Shown piece by piece: positions 27,082 to 35,902 of a stretch of DNA of 37,310 nucleotides. A model generated the notes under the pieces. That model was not told the origin of the DNA, searched no databases, and was given only the letters and a program-made list of their open reading frames with translations. Position 1 is the first letter of the stretch, and every line of letters begins with the position of its first letter. This DNA comes from Planctomycetota bacterium. GTDB lineage: Bacteria > Planctomycetota > Planctomycetia > Pirellulales > Pirellulaceae. A program made the translations under genes and the position numbers. The stretch is taken from contig JAPOIJ010000027.1 in NCBI GenBank assembly GCA_029979005.1, positions 1-37,310 on the forward strand. Direction: 5' to 3'.

Positions 27082-27522
27082 AAAGCGAGCCAGCCTCAGT
27101 GAAATTATTAGGATTGATAATGATTGAACTCTGGAACATGGAATGACAACTCAAATCGATCCCATTGGAAATTTCCCCAGCTCAGTTGAGGGGAGACAGG
27201 CGTTCGCCTTTAGTCGCGGTTCCAGGTCAACGACAGATGGTAACAAATCATCCGATTTTGACTATTGACCTAATCACTCAACGACACAAAAGCACGGTTA
27301 AAACCGCAATGTCGCGCACGCCACCTGCGATTCACCCCCTCACCAAGAATTCATTCGGAACCATGGATTGTAACGGTTTTGCGGGAATATGCGAAAACCA
27401 CCTATTTATTTTCCTTGCACGAATTCCTGACCTATGTTTTCAGCGAGGAACCAATTGAAAAACAGCAATCCGCGTTTTGGGAACCTATTTGATTCACTCC
27501 ATTCCGCTTTAGTGGGCACGCC
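27082..27522. other. 441-base intergenic region between divergent dnaE and coiled-coil gene
   Basis: This stretch should contain the dnaE promoter and that of the coiled-coil gene. The sequence has a TTGTCA on the minus strand upstream of dnaE, but no good -10 at the right distance. A small hairpin AGGCG-TT-CGCCT is present near 27199. I see no RNA gene, repeat array or convincing coding frame; short open frames have no family resemblance or start signal. Confidence 0.4.
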
Positions 27523-28434
27523 ATGCCAGCCTCGACAAAAGACAATACAGATTCAAAAAATCACAATGACATTGCCGTCATCCTTGAGCACATCGAATTA
27601 CTCGTTGGGTTGCACGAAGAACAAAGTGGCAAGGCTGTAACATCGGCTCAGGAGAATCTACGAAGAAAACAGGAAAGTGGATTTAAAGAATTAGAAAATT
27701 TGATTGAATTAAAATTCAAAACACTTGAAAGCAAAATTGATTCACTCTCAAAATCATTCAACGACCAATCGAAAGTTCTTGAAACCAGTGGCGTCTACGA
27801 TCTTAAATCCGCCGACTGGCTATTCCAGGAAGACAAAAAACAAGAACTCGAAACCAACTTGGCATCCGTTACGGAACAAATCACTGAAAAAACCGAATTC
27901 ATCATCGGCTCTTTTGAAACGCGATTCGAAAATGTTCTCCAAGACATGGGTGAAAAGTTCTCAAAATTGATTGATCAAACTGAGCCAACGGAGCAGGATT
28001 CAGCTGAAGAAGAAGACGGAACTTCCCATTGGGAAAAACAAAAAGAAGCCATGCTTTCAAAGTATGGCATCGACTCTGAGTATCGTGAAACGGACGAACC
28101 CATTCCCTCAACGACCACCAAAGCAACCAGCCCAACGAAAGCGTCTATAAAGTCAACAACTCAATTGGTATCGCCAACCTCGGCAAAGCAGGAAGACTTC
28201 GCGGATATCGATGCACTTAAGGCCGAACTCAACGAAAAACTTCGCGAAGCCGAAATCGAACTCTCAATTGGCAGAGCAAAAATCAGCCAACAGCAAGCTG
28301 AAATTGCCTCTCGCCAGGTCGAACTGGAACGTCGAAGTGAAGCGCTTGAATCGAAACTGGCAGCCTGCTCCGACGGGTCTGCTCGAAAAACCGGCTTCCT
28401 TGACCGCTTAACGCGACACCTTCGTCGGGACTAA
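27523..28434 (+). CDS. Coiled-coil protein of unknown function
   Basis: The 303-residue protein is highly charged and mostly helical. Residues 20-170 are rich in Glu, Lys and Gln with heptad-like spacing. A Ser/Thr/Pro linker follows (about 185-225), then a strong coiled coil at about 228-280 (ALKAELNEKLREAEIELS). The basic C-terminus ends FLDRLTRHLRRD. No signal peptide or membrane helix is present, so it is probably cytoplasmic, perhaps structural or membrane-associated through the basic end. I do not recognise a named family. It lies upstream of the DUF11 protein on the same strand, but a 427-base gap with a possible terminator makes a common operon doubtful. Confidence 0.8.
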   Translation: MPASTKDNTDSKNHNDIAVILEHIELLVGLHEEQSGKAVTSAQENLRRKQESGFKELENLIELKFKTLESKIDSLSKSFNDQSKVLETSGVYDLKSADWLFQEDKKQELETNLASVTEQITEKTEFIIGSFETRFENVLQDMGEKFSKLIDQTEPTEQDSAEEEDGTSHWEKQKEAMLSKYGIDSEYRETDEPIPSTTTKATSPTKASIKSTTQLVSPTSAKQEDFADIDALKAELNEKLREAEIELSIGRAKISQQQAEIASRQVELERRSEALESKLAACSDGSARKTGFLDRLTRHLRRD

Positions 28435-28474
28435 TGCACTCTGTGCATTGCTTGAAATTGCAGAGTCTTCTTTT
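28433..28474 (+). terminator. Possible terminator after the coiled-coil gene
   Basis: Two overlapping pairings follow the stop codon. AATGCAC-TCT-GTGCATT is a perfect seven-base hairpin. Alternatively ACTCTG pairs with CAGAGT, which is directly followed by CTTCTTTT. The second form looks like an intrinsic terminator with a short T-tract. Confidence 0.4.
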
Positions 28475-28861
28475 GAATTAGCTGGCTAATCAGCAATCTT
28501 CGCCTGGAAACAGCTATTACGCCAACCGCTAGCAGCTAAAGCAATCGCGTTGCCCGAGCTTACAGCAACTCCACTAGCCCTCGAAATACAAGTGAATTTC
28601 ATTTGGGGTTGTTCGTCGACCTTGCTTTTTGGTATTCCACAATCGCCTAAAACGTCGTGTCTCTGTGCGCCAGTATAGAACTAACGCGCGAACCAGAGTC
28701 AATGCGACGTTGGCCAACAAATTAACGGCATGGAAGCCGACGGGTGTTTTGAACGAACGGATTTGACTAATCCGCCAATCAAAATTGGTGCTCGGTGCGA
28801 CATGCCAATATTTCCCAAATCGAGTTTGCTGGTTCTGCAAATTCACGATGGAAACAACAAC
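28435..28861 (+). other. 427-base intergenic region before the DUF11-repeat gene
   Basis: Apart from the terminator-like start, I see no clear element. The frame of the DUF11 gene stays open for 44 codons upstream of the chosen ATG, but that part looks unlike a protein N-terminus and would hide the membrane anchor. No promoter, RNA gene or other coding frame can be supported. Confidence 0.35.
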
Positions 28862-31645
28862 ATGTCCGAATCTGAAACCACACCGGAAATTGGCCCGCGG
28901 TTTACCAAGGCAACCATTATCCGTATTTCAGCGGTGGCCTTTTTTGTCACCCTGGGGTCGGTTGCTGTAATTCAATCGATGAAGTACGTCTCATCGGATT
29001 CGAATGAAAATCCCAGCCAACTAGTTTCGGATACCGATAATCCAATCTCAGGTAAAGAAACCTTGCCGAAGGAGACGACCTCAAGCGAACCTCCTTCCGC
29101 ATTCAACGAGCCGTCAAAGTCGACCGCAGACAAAAATACTTTTAGCCTACCTGATAATTCCGCAACCTCGATCGGGAAACCAGTCTCAACTGAACTGGGC
29201 ATAAGAACAGCACCACCGGAAAATTCGTCCTTCAAGCCGACGTTGCCTCCCTTCCGAACGAGCACACCTATCGCCGCCGCTCGACAAAGCGAGGCTTCCG
29301 TCGACAAGAAAAAACCAAGTAATACTGGCTCAGGGTTCAATGGCATTCCTATCGTGAAAGCTACACCTCCAACCAGCCCGCCCGAACGCTTCGCTTCCAA
29401 AGAAGCCTCGCTGCCGTTCTCGAATTCGAACAGTGGTTTCAAACCACCAACTACGCCAACTCAGGATTCGGCACCCCAAACATCAACACCGAAGCAGACC
29501 AACACAAAAAAACCTGACCCATTTCAAATTAGCACACCCCCGAAGCAGGGCAGCGATATTCCAAAGCCTGGATCATCGTCATCAGCATCGGCCAGTAACT
29601 CAGCCTCACGATTGCTCGAACAACTTTCTGATGATACGCCATCGACGCGACCAGTTCCCATGCAAGTGAGTGGAGTCGACAAACCGGCACCATTTTCCGC
29701 ACCTGCTGGGCAGCCGATTGCAAAATCCTTTACCCCGCCAACCAAACAGCCTTCTCAACCAAAACTGCCGACATCGCAATCGCCGCAATCCAATTCGAAC
29801 GAATCGTTGCTAACCAATATTGGGTCGTTTAATAATCGCCCCCGTCCAACTGGGGCACCCGCCGGCTCGCCGAGCAGTAGCCAAACCAAACCTGAGCCAG
29901 AAAAAGCTAAATCAAACCTGAATGAAAAGTTTCCAGAATCCGCAGCACCGAAGGTACCAAGTGCATTTGCCTCGCAAACAAATATAGGCAAAACTCCTAC
30001 ACCAACTGCTCGATCCTTTGAAGCACCTCAATCAAAATCTGGAACTGGTTCTCTGGGAACTTCCCCCGGTTTGACCTCACAGACAAACTCAAGCAACCCT
30101 CAAGCGCCGAGGGCATTCGCGCCCAACCCAACTTCTCCCCGAAACGCTCCTTCGTCCAATCGTTCATCGCTCACAGGCCTGGTATCTACCTCACCCACAA
30201 CCTCGACGATTCCAGTACCTCGATTAACGCGAGACACTCCCGGAGATCGCCAACTCGAAGGCATTCAAGCGCCATCCTTAACGGTTGAAAAACTCTCGCC
30301 CGCCGAGATCCAACTCAACCAGAAGGCTTCGTTTGAAATTATTGTTCGAAATATTGGTCGCGTTACGGCAGAGGAAGTTAAGGTAGTCGACCAGGTGCCT
30401 GCTGGATGTGAATTTGTTGGAGCGACCCCTCAAACCCAACCTCAAGGAAAACTACAGAGCCTTAGCTGGAACCTCGGGACACTTAGACCCGGGCAGGAGA
30501 AAAAGATCACGTTTCAATTGAAACCAACCCAACCCGGGGAGATGGGCAGTGTTGCCCAAGTCTCGTTTGCAACGCAAGCCTCCATGCGAACATTGGTCAC
30601 CAAACCTGTTCTTGAGATTGTTCACCAGACCGAGGCAACTCATTTAATTGGAGACCGCGTTATCCTCGATGTGATCGTAATTAATAAAGGCGATGGTCCC
30701 GCAAAGAACGTCCTGATCCAACAACAAGTGCCTGAACAACTTGAATTCCCGGATGGTTTGCCAAACGCGAGCCGAGGGATCGAATATGAAGTTGGCACAT
30801 TGATGCCCGGTAAATCACAACGCGTTAAGCTGGCACTTAAGGCGGCCAACATTGGCAAAATCCAGAGTATCATGTACGCATCGGCCGAGGGCGGGCTCCG
30901 CGCCAAACATGAATTACCCATCGAAGTCATCGCGCCAAAACTCGTAACCCAAAGCTCTGGTCCGAAAAAACGATTTTTGAAACGGAGTGCCACCCATGAA
31001 TTTCGCGTAGCTAATCAGGGGACTGCCAACGCCACCAACGTTCAACTCATCGCTAAACTTCCCAATGGCCTTCGCTTCGTTCAGGCAAATAACCAGGGAA
31101 GATATGACTCGAACAGTCATGCCGTTTATTGGAGTCTGGCTGAACTCGCACAAAACATTGAAGCCAAAGTTGAACTGAAAACAATGCCGGTCGACGTTGG
31201 AAATCAGCCGATTACTTTTGAATCGTCTGCTGATTTAAATATAAAATCAGCACTCGAGCACGACCTCTCCGTCGAACATCTGGTGGATGTATTCTTCGAA
31301 ATTGACGATGTTATTGACCCGATCGAGATCGGCGGCGATACCAGGTACCGAGTTCGAGTCGTGAATCAGGGCACCAAAGCAGCGACCAATATTCGGCTTC
31401 AAGTTGATTTCCCAGCGGGGATAACTCCAACCTCAGTCAACGGTTCATTGCGGCATGCCATTCGCGGACAACAGATTGTTTTTGAACCAATCAACAATAT
31501 GAATCCAGATGACGAACTCAGCTTCATGATTAACGGACGAGGCCAATCCGCTGGTGACCATCGAGTCGTCGTGAGTATGCAAACCGACGGACGGACTTCG
31601 CCGGTATCCAAACAGGAGTCGACGCGTGTCTATTCCGACCAATAA
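28862..31645 (+). CDS. Membrane-anchored protein with long low-complexity stalk and four DUF11-like repeats
   Basis: With the start placed at 28862 the protein has 927 residues. A single membrane helix lies at about 17-39. A Pro/Ser/Thr/Asn/Lys-rich low-complexity region of some 430 residues follows (about 40-470). The last half holds four tandem Ig-like DUF11/CARDB-type domains. Each carries a version of the V.N.G...A..V.....P.G..F pattern, for example VRNIGRVTAEEVKVVDQVP and VNQGTKAATNIRLQVDFP. Such proteins are surface or periplasm-exposed stalks with unknown ligands and are common in planctomycetes. The frame is open upstream, but only this ATG puts the membrane helix near the N-terminus, and it has GGA about ten bases upstream. 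The helix could be an uncleaved signal anchor. No LPXTG or PEP-CTERM tail is present. Confidence 0.85.
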   Translation: MSESETTPEIGPRFTKATIIRISAVAFFVTLGSVAVIQSMKYVSSDSNENPSQLVSDTDNPISGKETLPKETTSSEPPSAFNEPSKSTADKNTFSLPDNSATSIGKPVSTELGIRTAPPENSSFKPTLPPFRTSTPIAAARQSEASVDKKKPSNTGSGFNGIPIVKATPPTSPPERFASKEASLPFSNSNSGFKPPTTPTQDSAPQTSTPKQTNTKKPDPFQISTPPKQGSDIPKPGSSSSASASNSASRLLEQLSDDTPSTRPVPMQVSGVDKPAPFSAPAGQPIAKSFTPPTKQPSQPKLPTSQSPQSNSNESLLTNIGSFNNRPRPTGAPAGSPSSSQTKPEPEKAKSNLNEKFPESAAPKVPSAFASQTNIGKTPTPTARSFEAPQSKSGTGSLGTSPGLTSQTNSSNPQAPRAFAPNPTSPRNAPSSNRSSLTGLVSTSPTTSTIPVPRLTRDTPGDRQLEGIQAPSLTVEKLSPAEIQLNQKASFEIIVRNIGRVTAEEVKVVDQVPAGCEFVGATPQTQPQGKLQSLSWNLGTLRPGQEKKITFQLKPTQPGEMGSVAQVSFATQASMRTLVTKPVLEIVHQTEATHLIGDRVILDVIVINKGDGPAKNVLIQQQVPEQLEFPDGLPNASRGIEYEVGTLMPGKSQRVKLALKAANIGKIQSIMYASAEGGLRAKHELPIEVIAPKLVTQSSGPKKRFLKRSATHEFRVANQGTANATNVQLIAKLPNGLRFVQANNQGRYDSNSHAVYWSLAELAQNIEAKVELKTMPVDVGNQPITFESSADLNIKSALEHDLSVEHLVDVFFEIDDVIDPIEIGGDTRYRVRVVNQGTKAATNIRLQVDFPAGITPTSVNGSLRHAIRGQQIVFEPINNMNPDDELSFMINGRGQSAGDHRVVVSMQTDGRTSPVSKQESTRVYSDQ

Positions 31646-31689
31646 TTGACCTGGGAATGCCTTTCTGTGCTTAGATTGCCGGTCAATTA
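31643..31689 (+). terminator. Inverted repeat after the DUF11-repeat gene
   Basis: TAATTGACC (beginning with the stop codon) and GGTCAATTA form a perfect nine-base stem with a loop of about 29 bases. There is no T-tract after it. It may be a transcript-end hairpin or part of the tpiA leader. Further downstream GGCATGA (31735) and TCATGCC (31782) can also pair, so the 256-base gap before tpiA looks structured. Confidence 0.3.
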
Positions 31690-31901
31690 ACTACTCCAGC
31701 AGGTTAGTTCCTGGCTCCCAAACTGATCAAAACCGGCATGATTTCCACCAAATCCTGCTGTTCGCACGATTTCGCTGGTTTTCATGCCCGAAAAACCGCG
31801 TTTCCTTGGAAATGAGCCGTTAATCTTAAGCTGATGTTCTGGTAGACTTACCGATTCGATTTTTGCCCTGAAAGCTGATTTATATTTGAGTTGGAGAATC
31901 C

Positions 31902-32666
31902 GTGAGACGCCCCCTAATTGCCGGCAATTGGAAGATGAACCTCAATCGCGCTGACGCCGTTGCGCTTTCCAGCGACCTTGTGAATGCAGACAAATCCAGT
32001 GAGGTCGATGTTCTAATTTGTCCGTCTCATATTTACCTCGACGCCGTTTCATCCACCCTCGGCGATTCAGGCATTTCACTCGGTGCCCAGGACGTATATT
32101 TTGAAGCTGGAGGTGCCTTTACAGGTGAAATCAGTACCGGAATGCTTAGCGATGTCGGATGCCAATTCGTAATTCTCGGGCACAGTGAACGACGACATGT
32201 CATGGGTGAAACCGATTCGCTCATTAACAAGAAAGTCAAAGCAGTTCTCGAAGCAGGGCTAACTCCCGTACTTTGCGTAGGAGAAACGCTGGAAGATCGC
32301 GAAGCGGGCAACACCGAAGCCGTCGTTAAAACACAATTCGAAGGCTCACTCGCCGACTTGAGTCCCGAGCAGGTTCAGAAGACCGTCATCGCATATGAAC
32401 CGGTATGGGCCATTGGAACTGGCAAAACAGCGAGCCCTGAACAAGCTCAGGAGGTTCACGCTGACCTTCGCAAATTACTGAACGACCGCTATAATTCCGA
32501 GACTTCCGAACAAGTACGGATTCTCTATGGCGGAAGCGTGAAACCAGACAATGCAAGCAATTTGATGTCCCAACCGGACATCGATGGAGCGTTGGTCGGA
32601 GGTGCATCTTTGAAAGCAGATGGATTTACAGCGATCATTAACGCAGCCAACCAAAACGTCGCCTAA
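31902..32666 (+). CDS. tpiA: Triosephosphate isomerase
   Basis: The 254-residue glycolytic enzyme interconverts dihydroxyacetone phosphate and glyceraldehyde 3-phosphate in the cytoplasm. All catalytic residues are present: K11 in GNWKMN, H94 in LGHSERR and E166 in [12 protein letters not shown]. The phosphate-binding loop LYGGSVKP and a late GGASL close the barrel. The start is GTG, preceded at good distance by TTGGAG, and gives the standard N-terminus. It opens the tpiA-secG-yicC-gmk-rpoZ-coaC-coaB series; secG follows after 74 bases. Confidence 0.98.
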   Translation: MRRPLIAGNWKMNLNRADAVALSSDLVNADKSSEVDVLICPSHIYLDAVSSTLGDSGISLGAQDVYFEAGGAFTGEISTGMLSDVGCQFVILGHSERRHVMGETDSLINKKVKAVLEAGLTPVLCVGETLEDREAGNTEAVVKTQFEGSLADLSPEQVQKTVIAYEPVWAIGTGKTASPEQAQEVHADLRKLLNDRYNSETSEQVRILYGGSVKPDNASNLMSQPDIDGALVGGASLKADGFTAIINAANQNVA

Positions 32667-32740
32667 CGTGGTAACGAGCGACAAGCGAGAACACAAACAA
32701 ATCACTAGACAAATCACCTCAGGTGGTACGAGAAATTAAT

Positions 32741-33328
32741 ATGACTTTGGCTCAATTCCAATTCGTGGAAAACTCCCTACTGTTGTCCGAGTTTCGGTTC
32801 GGACTTTTTGTAATGGAAATTCTATTGTTTATGTGCTCCTTGTTCTTAATGGCACTCGTGCTTGTCCAACGAGGAAAAGGGGGCGGACTGACTGGTGCCC
32901 TCGGCGGCATGGGCGGACAAAGTGCATTCGGCTCGAAAGCCGGTGATGCGTTCACAAAAATTACGATCGTAACAGCGGCGATCTGGATCTTCCTCTGCAT
33001 GATGACGATCGCTTTGTTCAACCCTCCTCCGGCACCTACTTCAACGCTCAACAATGAGCCAATTCTAAGTGGAGTCGGTGGCGAGGAACTTGAAGGAGAT
33101 GGCGAAGCGGACAGCGACGCTCCCGGGAAATCGACCCCAGCCGAGGGCGATACAGCAACTGAGGGTGATACAGCAACTGAGGGTGATGGTGAAGCATCAG
33201 ACGCAGCTGGAGAGAGTGGTTCGGGTGAAAAAGCAACGGACGCTGAACCAGCCGATGCGGAAGCTGAAGCTAAACCAACCGCCTCAGGCGAAACGAGCGA
33301 TACCAAGTCCGATGTTGAAGAAAAGTAA
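32741..33328 (+). CDS. secG: Preprotein translocase subunit SecG with long acidic tail
   Basis: The first 90 residues are a normal SecG: helix 1 (about 25-42, ending LVLVQRGKGGG), the Gly-rich cytoplasmic loop GLTGALGGMGGQSAFGS, and helix 2 (about 68-88). SecG assists the SecYE channel during export. The remaining 105 residues are an extra tail made almost only of Glu, Asp, Ala, Gly, Ser and Thr, with a tandem repeat inside. E. coli SecG is about 110 residues in total. A GTG start 18 bases upstream is possible, but it overlaps the AGGTGG that would serve as ribosome site for the ATG used here. The tail's function is unknown. Confidence 0.93.
   Translation: MTLAQFQFVENSLLLSEFRFGLFVMEILLFMCSLFLMALVLVQRGKGGGLTGALGGMGGQSAFGSKAGDAFTKITIVTAAIWIFLCMMTIALFNPPPAPTSTLNNEPILSGVGGEELEGDGEADSDAPGKSTPAEGDTATEGDTATEGDGEASDAAGESGSGEKATDAEPADAEAEAKPTASGETSDTKSDVEEK
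33143..33187 (+). repeat. 18-base tandem repeat inside secG tail
   Basis: The unit GAGGGYGATACAGCAACT occurs twice in full and once in part (GAGGGTGAT). It encodes the hexapeptide EGDTAT in frame. Copy number may vary between strains through slippage without breaking the reading frame. Confidence 0.85.
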
Positions 33329-33340
33329 TCGTCTAAAGAC

Positions 33341-33368
33341 TACCGCGAATTCCATTCGAACCGCGGTA
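33341..33368 (+). terminator. Hairpin between secG and yicC
   Basis: TACCGCG and CGCGGTA form a perfect seven-base GC-rich stem; inside, CGAAT-TCC-ATTCG can form a second stem. The sequence after it (AGATCGATTTCTT) is only partly T-rich, so it is a weak terminator, attenuator or RNA-processing hairpin. Confidence 0.4.
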
Positions 33369-33423
33369 AGATCGATTTCTTGAAATTCAACCCGAATACG
33401 CTTTAACGATACGGGAGTCTGTT

Positions 33424-34296
33424 TTGTTACTCAGCATGACCGGCCACGGACAGGCCTCCGTCCAGAATGATCACGTTCGCGTTGTAGCCGAACTCAAAAC
33501 CGTCAATAATCGGTTTTTGAAAACGTCAATCAATTGCGATCTCGACGCTGCTCATCAGGCAAAATTGGAAGCGTTGGTTAAGCAGCATATTCATCGAGGC
33601 AGCGTCAATCTGCGGATTAATTCACAGATTCTCGGCGGAGAATCAAATTATCAACTGAACGCCGAAGTCATTCGTGCTTACTGGCTTCAGCTTTCCGAAA
33701 TTGCCGGTTCAACTCAGGCAATTAATGTTGAATCAATTTTGAAATTGCCGGGTGTCGTCGCAGACAATGTTAGCGACGACGACCAAAATGAGCGAGTCTG
33801 GCCAGCGGTAGAGCAGGCTACCCGGGAAGCACTCGTGCAATTGAACAAAATGCGCGAACTCGAAGGCTCCGTGATGCAAAAAGATATGATTTCTAATTGC
33901 GAAATCATTTCCACCAATCTGGAATCAATTAAATCACTAGCCCCCCGGGTGATCACGCATTATTCAAAACGAATGACCGAGCGAATCAATAGCCTGCTCG
34001 AGTCCCATGATACATCCATCGATGCAACAGACATCGTCAAAGAGGTTGGTGTTTTTGCGGAAAAGTGTGACATCTCAGAAGAAACCGTTCGACTTGGATG
34101 CCATATCGAGCAATTCAATAAACTAATTCACGAGGATTCGAGCAACGGCAAGAAACTCGACTTCCTGGTTCAGGAAATGCTGCGGGAAACGAACACAATT
34201 GGCTCCAAAGCGAATGATGTGGAAATCGCGAACCACGTCGTGGAGATCAAGACATGCATCGAGCGAATTCGAGAAATGGTTCAAAATGTCGAGTAG
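33424..34296 (+). CDS. yicC: YicC/YloC-family endoribonuclease
   Basis: The 290-residue protein matches YicC over its length. The N-terminus is LLSMTGHGQA, the segment ELKTVNNRFLK follows, and the C-terminus is GSKANDVEIANHVVEIKTCIERIREMVQNVE-like. YicC proteins are hexameric ribonucleases linked to small-RNA decay in E. coli and to stationary phase. The start is TTG, with GGGAG at ideal distance upstream, and agrees with the family N-terminus. Its neighbour gmk begins five bases after its stop, an association seen in many bacteria. Confidence 0.93.
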   Translation: MLLSMTGHGQASVQNDHVRVVAELKTVNNRFLKTSINCDLDAAHQAKLEALVKQHIHRGSVNLRINSQILGGESNYQLNAEVIRAYWLQLSEIAGSTQAINVESILKLPGVVADNVSDDDQNERVWPAVEQATREALVQLNKMRELEGSVMQKDMISNCEIISTNLESIKSLAPRVITHYSKRMTERINSLLESHDTSIDATDIVKEVGVFAEKCDISEETVRLGCHIEQFNKLIHEDSSNGKKLDFLVQEMLRETNTIGSKANDVEIANHVVEIKTCIERIREMVQNVE

Positions 34297-34300
34297 CACC

Positions 34301-34912
34301 ATGTCACAACAGCCCCCAAATAGCCAGCGGCCTACGGATGCCAAACCCGGAAAATTAATCATCATTTCCGGGCCCTCCGGAGTCGGAAAGACCACCGTTC
34401 TGAAGAGCTTATTCCAAACGTGCGAATTGCCATTGGAGGCGAGCGTCTCGGCAACAACGCGCCCCCGACGAACCGGGGAAACTGAGGGAGTAAGCTACTA
34501 TTACCTGTCGCCCGAACAATTTGAAGAACATCGAAAAAACGGGGATTTCCTCGAATGTTGCGAGGTTTTCGGCTACGGACACTGGTACGGAACACTCGAA
34601 GCACCGGTTACCACTGGCCTTCAAGCCGGAAAATGGGTAATCTTAGAGGTCGACGTCGAAGGTGCTGCCAAGGTCTTGAAACACCATCCCGACGCAATCA
34701 CAATCTTCATTCACCCAGGCAGTCTGGAAGAACTCGAACAACGACTGCGTGGCCGGGGAACAGAATCCGAAGAGGTTCTGCAAAAACGACTCGCCGTTGC
34801 CAAACGGGAACTCGACGCGTCATCCTCATATCAACACATCGTTACCAACCAATCGGTCGAACAGACCGTCAACGACATTTGTAGGTTGTTGCAACAAGCG
34901 GAGAAAAACTGA
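34301..34912 (+). CDS. gmk: Guanylate kinase
   Basis: The enzyme phosphorylates GMP to GDP with ATP. Of its 203 residues, the P-loop is GPSGVGKT at 24-31. The GMP-binding part SATTRPRRTGETEGVSYYYL follows, then LEVDVEGAAKV (the usual Asp for magnesium) and the lid region RGRGTESEEVLQKRL. The frame is open further upstream inside yicC. The ATG at 34301 gives a short polar leader before the conserved core; an ATG 15 bases earlier, overlapping yicC, is an equally possible start. The stop is followed at once by the rpoZ start. Confidence 0.96.
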   Translation: MSQQPPNSQRPTDAKPGKLIIISGPSGVGKTTVLKSLFQTCELPLEASVSATTRPRRTGETEGVSYYYLSPEQFEEHRKNGDFLECCEVFGYGHWYGTLEAPVTTGLQAGKWVILEVDVEGAAKVLKHHPDAITIFIHPGSLEELEQRLRGRGTESEEVLQKRLAVAKRELDASSSYQHIVTNQSVEQTVNDICRLLQQAEKN

Positions 34913-35173
34913 ATGTACGACGCACTAAAAGAAGAAGAAATTGTCCGCAAAGTCGGCGGTCGTTTCAAACTATCAACATTGATTCAGAAACGAATGGTAC
35001 AACTCAACCAAGGGTCTCGGCCTTTAGTTGAAACAAAATCGCAAGATAAAATGGCGATCGTGCTTGAGGAGATTCTCCAGGATAAGATCTACCTGGACAC
35101 TACCGATAATCTTCGCAGCACCGCGTCGCCCGATGTACCAGACATGCCTGAATTGGATCTGGACGATCTGTAA
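34913..35173 (+). CDS. rpoZ: DNA-directed RNA polymerase omega subunit
   Basis: The 86-residue product matches the omega fold: [21 protein letters not shown] followed by [30 protein letters not shown]. This is the usual conserved helix pair and the KMAIVLEEI segment. Omega binds the beta' subunit and helps polymerase assembly. The gene begins on the base after the gmk stop, so translation is probably coupled. The last 20 residues are acidic and Pro-rich. The gmk-rpoZ-coaBC order is widespread in bacteria and supports the call for so short a gene. Confidence 0.92.
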   Translation: MYDALKEEEIVRKVGGRFKLSTLIQKRMVQLNQGSRPLVETKSQDKMAIVLEEILQDKIYLDTTDNLRSTASPDVPDMPELDLDDL

Positions 35174-35298
35174 ACCGCCGACGACAGTCAACCGCCGGTT
35201 TTCGGTGAGTGATTGATGTTCAGCCCCAAGGTTGTTTGAATTGCAACGTACTCAAGCAACCGCCCGGGCAAACAAGCGCGAACGAAAAGGGTCACCTT

Positions 35299-35832
35299 AT
35301 GGCCGAAAAAGAAATCATCATCGCTGTCTCCGGCGGGGTTGCAGCGTTCAAGGCCGCCGCACTCGTGAGTCAATTAGCGCAGCAAGGTCGTTGCGTCAAA
35401 GTCGTCATGACACAATCGGCTCAAGCGTTTGTTGGGAAGGCGACGTTTGCGGCGCTCACGGGAAATCCGGTCGCCTCCGAAATCTTTGATAGTCGGTTTC
35501 CGCTGGGCGCTCACATTGAATTAGCGCGATCAGCTGACCTCCTGTGCGTGGCTCCAGCAACTGCGAACTTCATGGCAAAAGCGGCAACCGGGATCTCTGA
35601 TGATTTATTAAGCACACTGTATCTTTGCTTCACTGGGCCGGTACTCGTTGCACCCGCGATGAATTGTGAAATGTGGGATAAACCGCCGGTTCAGCGAAAC
35701 TATCAGCAGTTAGCCCAGGATGGCGTCCAGTTCATTGATCCGCAAGAAGGCTGGCTGAGTTGTCGCACCCGGGGAATTGGCCGAATGGCATCACCCGAGT
35801 CGATTGCAGACGCCATCAACGACCGTCTTTAA
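35299..35832 (+). CDS. coaC: Phosphopantothenoylcysteine decarboxylase (stand-alone CoaC flavoprotein)
   Basis: The 177-residue flavoprotein decarboxylates phosphopantothenoylcysteine to phosphopantetheine during coenzyme A synthesis. Visible are the FMN-binding start AVSGGVAAFKAA, active-site H72, and the PAMNCEMW motif with N122. The Cys of the substrate-clamp loop is C155 in GWLSCRTRGIGRM. All catalytic residues are intact. AAGGGT lies seven bases before the ATG. A longer frame from 35209 lacks similarity and is rejected. Most bacteria fuse this domain to CoaB; here the CoaB gene is separate, 70 bases downstream. Confidence 0.95.
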   Translation: MAEKEIIIAVSGGVAAFKAAALVSQLAQQGRCVKVVMTQSAQAFVGKATFAALTGNPVASEIFDSRFPLGAHIELARSADLLCVAPATANFMAKAATGISDDLLSTLYLCFTGPVLVAPAMNCEMWDKPPVQRNYQQLAQDGVQFIDPQEGWLSCRTRGIGRMASPESIADAINDRL

Positions 35833-35902
35833 TCCACCAGACACGCAAACCGATGGCTGTTCCTGTTTCGAGTCTCCAAGACCAAATTGAATAGTAGTTT
35901 TC

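Noticed and set aside
27165-27458. Short open frame of 97 codons between dnaE and the coiled-coil gene
   Set aside because: Composition looks random and there is no start signal or domain. The stretch more likely holds promoters.
28730-28861. 44-codon upstream extension of the DUF11-repeat protein
   Set aside because: The extension looks random and would place the membrane helix away from the N-terminus.
34199-34300. Longer guanylate kinase start inside yicC
   Set aside because: The extra residues are yicC sequence read in another frame. The conserved kinase begins after 34301.
35209-35298. Upstream start for coaC
   Set aside because: The 30 extra residues have no flavoprotein similarity, and AAGGGT sits at the right distance before the ATG at 35299.
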